Source: Scalesia atractyloides
Lineage: Eukaryota; Streptophyta; Magnoliopsida; Asterales; Asteraceae
Assembly (NCBI GenBank): GCA_947069175.1
Contig: CAMTDV010000013.1
Coordinates: 57,604,610-57,668,609, forward strand
Direction of reading: 5' to 3'
DNA length: 64,000 nt
This document shows, piece after piece, positions 24,979 to 36,087 of the stretch. The notes beneath the pieces were generated by a model. That model had not been told where the DNA came from. It ran no database searches and saw only the letters and a list, made by a program, of their open reading frames with translations. Positions within the stretch are counted from its first letter, which is position 1; every line of letters starts with the position of its first letter. The position numbers and the translations under genes were made by a program.

Positions 24979-27900
24979 TGTAACACCCCGACCGCGTAAA
25001 ACAACGAACCGTGGCGGAAACGTAGGGGAGTCATGCCACAGAACTATTGTTTCACAACTCATGGAATTTAAAATTATGTTTGATGAAGTTAAATGTTTAC
25101 ATTCTCTTGGGATAAACAGAAACAACACATGAATAAATTGTCTTTCATGTTTTAAGTCACTAAGGCCCACGTCCATTCCTACGTGAAGCATGCATCATAT
25201 TATCAAGTATTGATTCCTGAAACATATGTGTAAAGAGAGTCAGCATAAAAAAATGCCGGCGAGTACATAGGTTTTGTGAGTGTGTCAAATTTGTGGCCTT
25301 GTATACATATTGAAACACCTCGTCCGACTTCAAGAGTCGTAAGTGAAAACCTCGTATCAAAAGTGTTTGATATTGCAATACAATTAACCAACTAAAACAA
25401 GTTGGTTAGAGTTGTGAAAACCTTGTAGCCATGAATCTTGACAAAAAAAATTCTTTTGTAAAAACCTTGTAATAGATTGATTCAAAAGAAAACTTCGTAT
25501 GGTTTATATCTTTAAGTGAAAATCATTGCGTGACATTGTTCAAAACAATTTGTCCATGTTATAAACCATTTGTCCGTGTTATAGATCAAACCAATTGTCC
25601 ATGTCATAGACAAATCGTCCGTGTTTTTATTTGTGAAAACTTTCGATCGTTCTTTAATGAACACATTCAAACCTTTGTTGACTATACCACCAAAGGGTAT
25701 CTTTAATAGACCACCAAAGGGTCTCTTTAACTAGACTAACAAATCAACAATTGATTTGTTAACAAGAAACAGTTTCTGTCATTACCCAAACTTCCACCAA
25801 ATCCAGTGAACAGTCCGATAATGGGATTGTCAGTCCTATGGTACCATAACATACTACTGGTCGGCTTGGCCAAAGCTAATGAATGTCATTCGTCTTATGG
25901 ATAACGCATCAACAAGTTGGTCACATTATTTAAATTGTATTGTTTTATATATAAACCATAGACATTGTTTTTGAAAACTTGAAAACGATTTAGCACATAT
26001 GAATCACACCAAAACATTTGCAAAACATAAAAGAGGGGAACTATGTACTCACTTTGAAAATCATTTTGTATTTATAAACCATGTATATTGTTTTGAAATC
26101 TAGAATATAATTATAGGCACATATGAATCACCCCAAAACATTTGAAAATGTAAAAGAGGGGGGGAGGCTATGTACTCACATTGAAAATCATTTTGTATAT
26201 ATAAACCATATATATTGTTTTGAAATCTTGAAATAATTATAGGCACATATGAATCGCCCCAAAACATTTAGAAAATGTAAAAGAAGGGAACTATGTACTC
26301 ACTTTGAAAATCATTTTGTATTTAGAAACCATGTATATTGGTTTGAACTCTTGAAAATAATTATAGGCACATATGAATCACCCCAAAATATTTAGAAAAT
26401 GTAAAAGAGGGCAACTATGTACTCACTTTGAAAATCATTTGTATTTATAAACCATGTATATTGTTTTGAAATCTTGAAAATAATTATAGGCACATATGAA
26501 TCACACCAAAACATTTGAAAGTTTAAAAGAAGGGGGGCTATGTACTCACTTGGGATTGCGAAAGTGTTCTTGATCAACGAAATAAACAAAGCTCAAACGT
26601 GTCCTAATGTGCCAGATAAATATGTTAGCGTGTCGGGACTACAAACGGGAGATCGGATAGAATGAAGTCTTATAAACCAAACGAGTGTTGGAACTCATGT
26701 GATATGGTTTACCAAACTTAACATTCTGATTTGGAAAGGATCCTAAGTGCTTTTGACCCATTATGACTCGTTAAGGTAGTTTAGGCTACATTAACGGGTC
26801 ATTAGCGTAAACGTGTGATCAGATGGTTAAACATGTCCTATGATAAGTCTTAAATGTCCAAGCATGTTTGAAAATGTTAAAACATCAGTTTATATGTCAA
26901 AAATTTGGTTACATGAGTTTAAAATGGATTTATGTGCAAAAGGGCATTTTGGTCATCATTTTTTTTAAAACATAGAAGTAACTTATCATAACATTAACCA
27001 AACGATGTGACCATAAGGTATAACCTTAGTAGGTTATTCCCTATGTAACTATGGTCACAAATATATGTTTGGTTGGATCTTAAGAACTACCAAACGGGTC
27101 GGATTCGAAAGTCAAAGCGGTGGTCAAGACCGCTCGACTTACAACCCTAAAGAAGCACTAAACTAGAAGTGACGAGTGTCAAAATATGTCTAAGTAAGTT
27201 TATAAAACTGATTTGGTATCAAAACTTGGTGTTTTGATACTCGAAAATAGTTTCGTCGTAAAATGCACACCATGCGCATTTTTGACCGAAACTTTGACTC
27301 GTCACTTCGACTAGTAAACGTGGTAATCAGAAGGTGAAATCGTTAGGGATTATACCCTTCATGATTACGATCACGTTTCAAAGTTCAATTGAACTTTGAC
27401 TTGGCCAAATATGGTCAGAACCAAAAGTCAATCAGGTTGCCAAACTTTTCGACTTTTAGCTCAAAATAGCTAAAAAAAATTAAAGAACTAGGAAGAGTAC
27501 TTACTCGTGTTGAAGAACACTTTCGGAACTCAAGATAGGAGGCTTCCAAACGTTGGAAACAAGCTCCAAAAGGATGGAAAGAAGAACTTCACACTTTGCT
27601 TTGAAGTGTTTTGAAGTGGTGTGAAAAAAAATGGAAGAATCATGGGGTATTTATAGTATTTTAGGGTTAAGGAGGTGATGACAAGTGTCCTCAAGTGTGG
27701 ATTAGTGTCCTAACATGTGTCAACACCATATTAAGTGTGGCAAAGTGAGTGCTAGGTGTCAAAAATTGGAGATAGGTGGCAAACTTGGTGAAGAAGCAAA
27801 TATATTTATTATTTTTTTGACATTTTTTGCCCTTGGACTTGTATTTTCACTTGTTTGCCATTTTTAATCCCTTTAACCTAATATTTAGGTTATCTAAAGG

Positions 27901-28171
27901 TGTTACGACATGTGTAACTTGGATTATGCCCGAAAATGTCGTAGATGTCGGTTCGTTCGGTTGTACGGTTATGCGTTTAGCAAAAATGCGTAAAACGCTT
28001 TAACGAACACGAAAATGATCGAAATTGTGCAACGATTGACATTTTTGCATTCTCATCAATAAAATACAAGATTTTATTGAATACAAAAATATTTGGAAAT
28101 AAAACACATGGTTTCATTGAATACGAAATTGTTTGTAATTGTGCAATGATTGAAAAGGCATAAATATTAGA
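24979..28171 (-). repeat. Element B, 3' LTR (left copy)
   Basis: A 3.19 kb LTR starting TGTAACACCCCGACCGCG on +. Its right terminus has decayed (attaga instead of gtcaca) through C-to-T/G-to-A-type changes. A minus-strand TATA box CTATAAATAC lies at about 27648-27657. The first 205 bp show about 13 differences from the sister LTR by eye, mostly transitions. No good polypurine tract is visible on the internal side at 28172. Confidence 0.92.
25952..26545. repeat. About five tandem copies of a ~123-bp unit in the left B LTR
   Basis: Each unit holds 'aaccatgtatattgttttg', 'ggcacatatgaatcacccc' and 'ctatgtactcactttg'. They lie downstream of the LTR's TATA box in sense orientation, so they would be in the transcribed part. 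The right LTR carries the same array at 33162-33765. Confidence 0.9.
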
Positions 28172-29476
28172 GATAACTTTGTGAAACAGATGTGGATATT
28201 TCGCTTTCATCTGATCCTCTTGTTCCCAAGTAAATTCTGGGCCACGTTTGGATTCCCAGCGAACTTTAACTATTGGTATACGTCTACACTTGAGTTTCTT
28301 GACTTCAAGGTCCAATATCTCCACAGGTTTCTCGACAAAGTGCATAGTGTCATCAACGTGAATTTCGTCGAGGGGAATGTGGAGGTTTGTATCGGCTAAA
28401 CACTTTTTCAAAATGGACACGTTGAATGTTGGGTGAATATTCCCAAGTTCAGGAGGTAGCTCAAGTTGGTAGGCCACCTTTCCGATTCTCTCAACGATCT
28501 TGAATGGTCCAATATATCGTGGTGCAAGTTTTCCTTTCTTTCCAAACCTAATCACACCTTTCCAAGGGGATACCTTGACAAGGATGTGATCACCAACTTG
28601 GAATTCCAAGGGCTTGCGTCGTTTCTCCGCATAACTCTTTTGGCGGCTTATAGCTGTCAGAAGGTTATCGCGAATTTTCTTGACTTTGTTTATTGTGTCG
28701 TGAATGATTTCAAGCCTAGTGAGCTGAGCTTCACTGACCTCATTCCAACAGAAAGCTGAACGACATTTTCGACCGTATAGAGCTTTGAAAGGCGCCATAT
28801 TGATGCTGGCGTGATAACTATTGTTGTAGGAGAATTCGACCAATGGTAGATGCGAATCCCAACTACCACCAAAGTCGATTACACATGCTCTAAGCATATC
28901 CTCCAGTGTTTGAATTGTCCTTTCAGATTGTCCATCTATTTGAGGATGATGAGTAGTGCTTAGATTGAGTTTGGTTCCCATGGCAGATTGCATGGTCTTC
29001 CAAAAGTGAGATGAGAATCGAGCATCTCGATCGGGTATGATGTTCAAAGGAACACCATGACGAGATACAATCTCATCAACGTGGATCTTGGCGAGTTTGT
29101 TAGCAGATAGATCCTCACGAATTGCCAAAAAGTGTGCTGACTTTGTTAGACGATCGATGATTACCCAAATGGCATCATGACCTCTAAGTGTGCGCGGTAG
29201 TTTAGTGACGAGATCCATCGCAATGTTCTCCCACTTCCATACCGGTATTTATGGTTGCTCAAGTAAACCAGATGGGCATTAATGTTCTGCCTTAACTTTA
29301 AGACAAGTTAGGCATTTAGACACATATAAGGCAATGTCCTTCTTCACACCCGGCCACCAATATTGGGTACAGAGATCCTTATACATTTTGTATGCACCAG
29401 GATGGATTGAATGACGAGACTTATGAGCTTCGTCCATCAATAAGGTGCGGAGATTGTCTTGACTAGGAATCCACAA
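28172..29476 (-). pseudogene. Element B integrase with chromodomain-like tail
   Basis: Integrase inserts the DNA copy into the host genome. In sense direction the region reads as follows. A zinc-binding segment is followed by a core carrying MDLVTKLPR and IIPDRDARFSS (the usual S-D-R-D has become P-D-R-D). The TIQTLEDMLRA helix supplies the catalytic Glu, and a GPFKIVERIGKVAYQLELP module (GPY/F type) follows. The tail IPIVKVRWESKRGPEFTWE is typical of chromoviruses. The core ORF (29218 downward) is open through the 3' end and into the LTR to 27977. A stop separates it from the upstream zinc-binding piece (29279-29476). Confidence 0.92.
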
Positions 29477-29482
29477 ATGGTT

Positions 29483-30986
29483 CTAGTAGTAAAGTAATCT
29501 GTTGTCTTTTGTTTCGAGTTGAAGTTCGAGATTTTGTGGCAGCTCATTTTTAAAAAAGCTTTGGATCATACATGTATGTTGTGCTTGAAGGATACGTGTC
29601 TGGATATCAGATTGAACTCGAACACAATGAAGTTTGACATGTTCCTTACAACTAAGCGCATCAGCCACAACATTCGCCTTACCAGATGGTAGCGAATCTC
29701 GCAGTCGTAGTCATTTAGAAGTTCGACCCAGCGTCGTTCTCATGTTAAGCTCCGATTGAATATGTGTTGGAGACTTTTGTGGTCAGTGAAAACCACACAT
29801 TTCGTACCGTAAAGGTAGTATCTCCAAATTTTGAGAGCAAAAACTATGGCTCCTAACTCAAGATCATGAGTTGTGTTATGACTTTGTCAATTTGCATGAG
29901 AACACAACCAAGGCCTAGGTTTGATGCGTCACAATAGACAACGAAATCATCGTTGCCGTCAGGTAAAGATAAAACAGGAGCATTACAGAGTTTTTGTTTC
30001 AGTATTTGAAAGGCTTCCTCTTGTTTGGGTCCCCACTCGAAAGGTTTATTCTTCTGAGTCAAGGTGGTGAGGGGAACCGCGATCTTTGAAAAGTTCGCGA
30101 TGAATCGTCGATAGTATCAAGCAAGACCAAGAAATGAACGAACTTTGGTAGGAGTAGTAGGTTTACTGCAATCGCTAATCGCACTGATTTTGGCGGGATC
30201 TACATGTATACCTTGTTCGTTAACAATGTGTCCTAAAAATTGAACTTCTTTTAGCCAAAATTCACATTTGGAGAATTTGGCGTAAAGTTTTTCTTTCTTT
30301 AGGAGTTCCATCGTTAGACGAAGATGTTGTTCGTGATCGTACGAGACTTAGAAATAAATGAGGATGTCTTCAATGTAAACAATGATGAACTTGTCTAAAT
30401 AAGGTTTACAAACCCTATTCATTAAGTCCATGAAGACGGAAGGAGCATTCGTCAAACCAAAAGGCATGACATTGAACTCGTAATGGCCGCATCAAGTGCG
30501 AAAAGCAGTCTTCATAATATCTTTTTCGAGTACACGAAGTTGATGATACCCAGAACGCATATCAATCTTTGAAAAGCAGGTCGCACCTTGTAGCTGATCA
30601 AAGAGATCATCAATGCGAGGTAGGGGATATCGGTTTTTGATTGTGAGTTTGCTGAGCTCACGATAATCGATACACATACGGAAGGATCCATCCTTCTTTT
30701 TCACGAATAGGACAGGAGCGCCCCAAGGTGAAAAGCTTGGACGAATGAATCCCCTTTCAGAAAGTTCTTGGAGTTGCTTTGACAACTCTTTCATTTCAGA
30801 CTGTGCAAGTTGGTAAGGAGATTTAGCAATTGGGTTGGCACCAGGTACAAGGTCAGTATGAAGCTCAACTTGACGAATTGGGGGTAAACCAAGTAGCTCT
30901 TCAGGAAACACCTCAGGATATTCCCGAACAATGGGGATGTCCTGAACAGTCTTGCCCTTGCCTTTTTCCTCTATGATATGTGCCAA
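29483..30986 (-). pseudogene. Element B reverse transcriptase and RNase H
   Basis: RT copies element RNA to DNA and RNase H degrades the template. Motifs in sense order are VKKKDGSFRMCIDYRELSK, KIDMRSGYHQLR, then the catalytic box near 30383, which reads VYIEDIL instead of Y-[IV]-D-D, so the first catalytic Asp is Glu. The connection domain (FLGHIVNEQGIHVDPAKI) and RNase H start (KPFEWGPKQEEAF, YCDASNLGLGCVLMQ) follow. A ~40-bp deletion near 29880, relative to relic A, then removes part of RNase H. Stops occur near 30340 and 30115. It cannot encode an active enzyme. Confidence 0.92.
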
Positions 30987-31640
30987 AAAGGCTACATTTT
31001 TGTAGGTATTTTTGGGCCTGGGTACAGGTCATGAGTTTTAGGCTACTAGAGGGTTTCTCTTCGTGAACTTCTAAGGTTTCGCCAGACGAAAGAGGTATAC
31101 GAACAACCTTGTCGAAACAGATCACCTCAGCATGGTGTTTGGTTAACCAATCCATTCCTATGATGATGTCAAGACTCCTGAGTTGCATTGGTGTGAGGTC
31201 AATTGGAAAAAGGTTGTTATCCAAGTTCAATTGGCAACTACGAATCACATAGTCAAGCACAAAGATTTCACCACTAGCTATTTCCACCGTTAAGGGTTTT
31301 CCTAGTTTAGTTCTAGGCATCGAAAGCAAAGGTTCAAAGGGTAGTGATATAAAGCTTCTATTGGAATAGGAATCGAAAAGAATAGAAGCAGGATGATTGT
31401 TAACAAGGAACGTACTGTTCATGACTTTGTAATCAACACGAGCCTCGTTGGCATTGATGTTGAATGCGCATCCACGGGCTGGATTTGCATTCGCGTTCAC
31501 CAATTTTGGCAGTTGTTTCTAAAGTGACCCATCTCGCCACAATTGTAGCTAGAACCAGGTGCGAATGGAGGTCTAGCAGGTTTGGCTTGGGGTTGAATAG
31601 GGTTCTAAATAGCTTGTTTTCGGGCCGAATGACAAACATT
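30913..31640 (-). pseudogene. Element B gag C-terminus and aspartic protease
   Basis: Only the end of gag survives. The zinc knuckle at 31509-31551 (minus) reads S-Y-N-C-G-E-M-G-H-F-R-N-N-C, where the first of the three Cys of the CCHC motif is Ser. The protease follows with ILFDSYSNRSFIS near 31350-31390; the usual D-S-G active-site triad has become D-S-Y. The ORF continues in another frame into RT. The rest of gag is absent. Confidence 0.85.
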
Positions 31641-32169
31641 GGCTAATCTAGAGAGATATTAAAAATATCGATGAAATATAAGGATGGTGGTCACTCGTTC
31701 GTTACTTAAAAACAAACAACGACACACAGTGACTAATCAAAGTAAACAGGTCTTTATAATGTATCGCGAAGACATGCTTTAGCCTATAAGTGGACACTCA
31801 CCCCAAGAGTTCCCAGGTAAGAGTGACTGGTCCGATAATTCGGATTTGTACGAACACTCTAACCTTTGACAGAAAACTCAGGGTACAGGCATCCACCCTT
31901 CCAGATTGCACGTGTTCACATTAATAAAACCCAAACTTTGATAGGATTTTGAAAACTTACAAGGCTTTAAGCCAAAACAAATCATCTAAGGATAGATGAT
32001 TAATTTTCAAAATGAATTTGTAACTTGTGTATTTGTTTTGGTAATCACCTAAGGATAGGTGATGGTATTGTTTTAATAATCTAAACGTAAGATAACTCGC
32101 GTTAGGGTCCTAGGAAGGTTATAGTCTAGGTCAAAGCATTACTAATAACCTAATTCCCTATAATCTTAA
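31641..32169 (-). other. Element B leader with gag deleted
   Basis: About 0.5 kb separates the primer site from the zinc-knuckle remnant, where a complete element would have a gag of over 1 kb. No gag-like reading is visible. A 'ctaaggataggtgat'-type motif is repeated at about 31986 and 32048. Confidence 0.65.
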
Positions 32170-32181
32170 GCTCTGATACCA
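32170..32181 (-). other. Primer binding site of element B
   Basis: The minus strand reads TGGTATCAGAGC, seven bases inside the 5' LTR (32189). It is complementary to initiator tRNA-Met and proves the minus orientation of B. Confidence 0.92.
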
Positions 32182-32188
32182 ATCTTTC

Positions 32189-35100
32189 TGTAACACCCCG
32201 ACTGCGTAAAACAACGAACCGCGGCGGAAATGTCAGGGAGTCATATCACAGAACTATTGTTTCACAACTCATGGAATTTAAAATAATGTTTGATGAAGTT
32301 AAATGTTTACATTTTCTTGGGATAAACAGAAACAACATATAAATAAATTGTCTTTCATATTTTAAGTCACTAAGGCCCGCGTCCATTCCTACGTGAAGCA
32401 TGCATCATATTATCAAGTATTGATTCCTGAAACATATGTGTAAAGAGAGTCAGTATAAAAAAATGCCGGCGAGTACATAGGTTTTGTGAGTGTGTCAAAT
32501 TCGTGGCCTTGTATACATATTGCAACACCTCGTCCGACTTCAAGAGTCGTTAAGTGAAAACTCATATCAAAAGTGTTTGATATTGCAATACAATTAACCA
32601 ACTAAGACAAGTTGGTTAGAGTTGTGAAAACCTTGTAGCCATGAATCTTGACAAAAAAATTTCTTTTGTAAAATCCTTGAAACAGATTGATTCAAAAGAA
32701 AACTTTGTATGGTTTATATCTTTAAGTGAAAATCATTGCGTGACATTGTTCAAAACAATTTGTCCGTGTTATAAACCATTTGTCCGTGTTATAGATCAAA
32801 CCAATTGTCCATGTCATAGACAAATCGTCCGTGTTTTTATTTGTGAAAACTTTCGATCGTTCTTTAATGAAAACATTCAAACCTTTGTTGACTATACCAC
32901 CAAAGGGTATCTTTAATAGACCACCAAAGGGTCTCTTTAACTAGACTAACAAATCAACAATTGATTTGTTAATAAGAAACAGTTTCTGTCATTACCCAAA
33001 CTTCCACCAAATCCAGTGAACAGTCCGATAATGGGATTGTCAGTCCTATGGTACCATAACATACTACTGGTCGGCTTGGCCAAAGCTAATGAATGTCATT
33101 CGTGTTATGGATAACGCATCAACAAGTTGTTCACATTATTGAAATCGTATTGTTTTATATATAAACGATAGAAATTGTTTTTGAAAACTTGAAAATGATT
33201 TAGCACATATGAGTCACCCCAAAACATTTGCAAAACATAAAAGAGGGGAACTATGTACTCACTTTGAAAATCATTTTGTATTTATAAACCATGTATATTG
33301 TTTTGAAATCTTGAATATAATTATAGGCACATATGAATCACCCCAAAACATTTGAAAATGTAAAGGGGGGGGGGGAGGGGGGCTATGTACTCATATTGAA
33401 AATCATTTTGTATATATAAACCATGTATATTGTTTTAAAATCTTGAAAATAATTATAGGCACATATGAATCACCCCAAAACATTTAGAAAATGTAAAAGA
33501 GGTGAATTATGTACTCACTTTGAAAATCATTTTGTATTTATAAACTATGTATATTGTTTTGAAATCTTGAAAATAATTATAGGCACATATGAATCACCCC
33601 AAAACATTTAGAAAATGTAAAAGAGGGGAACTATGTACTCACTTTGAAAATCATTTTGTATTTATAAACCATGTATATTGTTTTGAAATCTTGAAAATAA
33701 TTATAGGCACATATGAATCACCCCAGACATTTGAAAATGTAAAAGAAGGGGGGCTATGTACTCACTTGGGATTGCGAAAGTGTTCTTGATCAACAAAATA
33801 AACAAAGCTCAAACGTGTCCTAATGTGTCAGATAAATATGTTAGCGTGTCGGGACTACAAACGGGAGATCGGATAGAATGAAGTCTTATAAACCAAACAA
33901 GTGTTGGAACTCATGCGATATGGTTTAACAAACTTAACATTCTGATTTGGAAAGGATCCTAAGTGCTTTTGACCCACTATGACTCGTTAAGGTAGTTTAC
34001 GCTACATTAACTGGTCATTAGCGTAAACGTGTGATCGGATGGTTAAACATATCCTATGATAAGTCTTAAATGCCCAAGCATGTTTGAAAATGTTAAAACA
34101 ACAGTTTATATGTCAAAAATTTGGTTACATGTGTTTAAAATGGATTTATGCGCAAAAGGGCATTTTGGTCATCATTTTTTAGAAAATAGAAGTAACTTAT
34201 CATAACACTAACCAAACGATGTGACCATAAGGTATAACCTCAGTAGGTTATTCCCTATGTAACTATAGTCACAAATATGTGTTTGGTAGGATCCTAAGAT
34301 CTACCAAACGGGTCGGATTCGAAAGTCAAAGCGGTGGTCAAGACCGCTCGACTTACAACCCTAAATAAGCACTAAACTAGAAGTGACGAGTTAGACATGT
34401 CAAAATATGTCTAACTAAGTTTATAAAACTGATTTGGTATCAAAACTCTAAGTTTTGATACCCGAAAATAGTTTCGTCGTAAAATGCACATCATGCGCAT
34501 TTTTGACCGAAACTTTGACTCGTCACTTCGACTAGTAAACGTGGTAATCAGAAGGTGAAATTGTTAGAGATTATAACCTTCCTGATTACGATCATGTTTC
34601 AAAGTTCAATTGAACTTTGACTTGGCCAAATATGGTCAGAACCAAAAGTCAATCAGGTTGCCAAACTGTTCGACTTTTAGCTCAAAATAGCTAAAAAAAG
34701 TTAAAGAACTAGGAAGAGTACTTACTCGTGTTGAAGAACACTTTCGGAACTCGAGATAGGAGGCTTCCAAATGTTGGAAACAAGCTCCAAGAAGGATAAA
34801 AAGAAGAACTTCACACTTTGCTTCGAAGTGTTTTGAAGTGGTTTGAAAAAAATGGAAGAATCATGGGATATTTATAGTATTTTAGGATTAAGGAGGTGAT
34901 GACAAGTGTCCTCAAGTGTGGATTAGTGTCCTAACATATGTCAACACCATATTAAGTGTGGCAAAGTGAGTGCTAGGTGTCAAAAATTGGAGATAGGTGG
35001 CAAACTTGGTGAAGAAGCAAAAATATTTATTATTTTTTTTTACATTTTTGCCCTTGGACTTGTATTTTCACTTGTTTCCCATTTTTAATCCCTTTAACCT

Positions 35101-35393
35101 AATATTTAGGTTATATATAGGTGTTAAGACATGTGTAACTAGGATTATGCCCGAAAATGTCATGGATGTCGGTTCGTTCAGTTGTACGGTTATGCGTTTC
35201 GCAAAAATGCATAAAACGCTTTAACGAACACGAAAATGATAGAAATTGTGCAACGATTGACATTTTTTGCATTCTCATGAATAAAATACAAGATTTTATT
35301 GAATACAAAAATATTTGGAAATAAAACACATGGTTTCATTGAATACGAAATTGTTTGTAATTGTGCAATGATTGAAAAGGCACAAATGTCACA
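32189..35393 (-). repeat. Element B, 5' LTR (right copy)
   Basis: A 3.2 kb LTR with TGTAACACCCC at its left and GTCACA at its right end (+ strand), followed by target duplication TATTG. A TATA box on minus occurs near 34868 (CTATAAATAT). A run of about twelve G occurs at 33366-33377, where the left LTR has five. Confidence 0.93.
33162..33765. repeat. About five tandem copies of a ~123-bp unit in the right B LTR
   Basis: Counterpart of the array in the left LTR, with the same three conserved blocks per unit. The first copy is the most divergent in both arrays, so the array existed before insertion. Confidence 0.9.
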
Positions 35394-35398
35394 TATTG

Positions 35399-36087
35399 CT
35401 GTTATTTGGAACGATATCGACAAAGGGTACTGTTCCGAAGAACTTGAAGAAGCTCTACAGATTTCAGATTTGACACTGTTCTAGATCAAGAAGAACTTGA
35501 AGAAGGTTCTCATAATTTGGATACGCTACTGTTCCGGATTCCCAAGAACACGAAGGAGATCGTCCATTCCGGATTGATCCCTGACTGTTGCTTTATTCCG
35601 GATTGTGATCCGAGTTACTGTTGCCGTATTTAACCTCCTTGAATTCCGGAATTCGGTAGCATAAAAGGCGGGGTCACTGTTCCAAAATTTTAGAAGATAA
35701 GTCATTTTGGATTTTTCGTTCCGGATTCTTGATTTCGGATTTCATTTCAGAGCTTATTATTCCGGATCTGCATTTTAGATTTTATTTCGGATCACATTTC
35801 GGTCTTTTTGTTTCGGATTTCTTCTCGGGTTTTTCTTTTCGGATCTTCAAATCGGATTCTTAAATCCGGATTCTTCATTCCGGATTCCTAATTCCGGATT
35901 ACTTATTTTGGATAGTTCATCCAGGTTGACCATCTTTGACTTCCGGATTGCCATTTCGGAAAAATCTTCCCGGTTGACCATATTGACTGCAGAGTTGGCT
36001 GTTTCGGATTGAGCACTGTTCATTAGAATCACTTAAATTAATTAAACTTTAAATCAAGTTTAGTAAATTTTAATTAATTTAATTTCA
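35399..36087 (+). other. Element D untranslated leader rich in TCCGGA motifs
   Basis: This is the leader between the B insertion and gag. From about 35530 to 36000 it contains roughly ten copies of ttccggatt or close variants (tttcggatt, atccggatt) at irregular spacing. The core TCCGGA is a perfect palindrome. The same motif cluster reappears at 43850-44370 in the spacer before ORF3. No long ORF is present. Confidence 0.7.

Larger units (their letters stand above)
24979..35393 (-). mobile_element. Element B: Tekay-like Ty3/gypsy chromovirus, gag-deleted
   Basis: The 10.4 kb element is bounded by TATTG (24974-24978 and 35394-35398). LTRs are 24979-28171 and 32189-35393; the PBS for initiator Met lies next to the right LTR, so the sense strand is minus. 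The 4.0 kb internal region codes, in sense order, for a gag zinc knuckle, protease, RT, RNase H, integrase and a chromodomain-like tail. Most of gag is missing, and stops and frameshifts occur in every domain. It sits in the untranslated leader of copia D, splitting it. Confidence 0.93.

Noticed and set aside
25952..26545. CRISPR-like or satellite array of 123-bp units
   Set aside because: The units are direct tandem repeats without unique spacers, lie inside both LTRs of one plant element and recur at 33162. They are LTR-internal repeats.
28181..28759. Plus-strand ORFs over the integrase of B
   Set aside because: They are antisense shadows of the minus-strand integrase, which carries the recognisable motifs.
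33366..33377. Long G run as a regulatory G-quadruplex
   Set aside because: It is a homopolymer expansion of a shorter G run in the sister LTR. A sequencing or assembly artefact is equally likely, and there is no further support.
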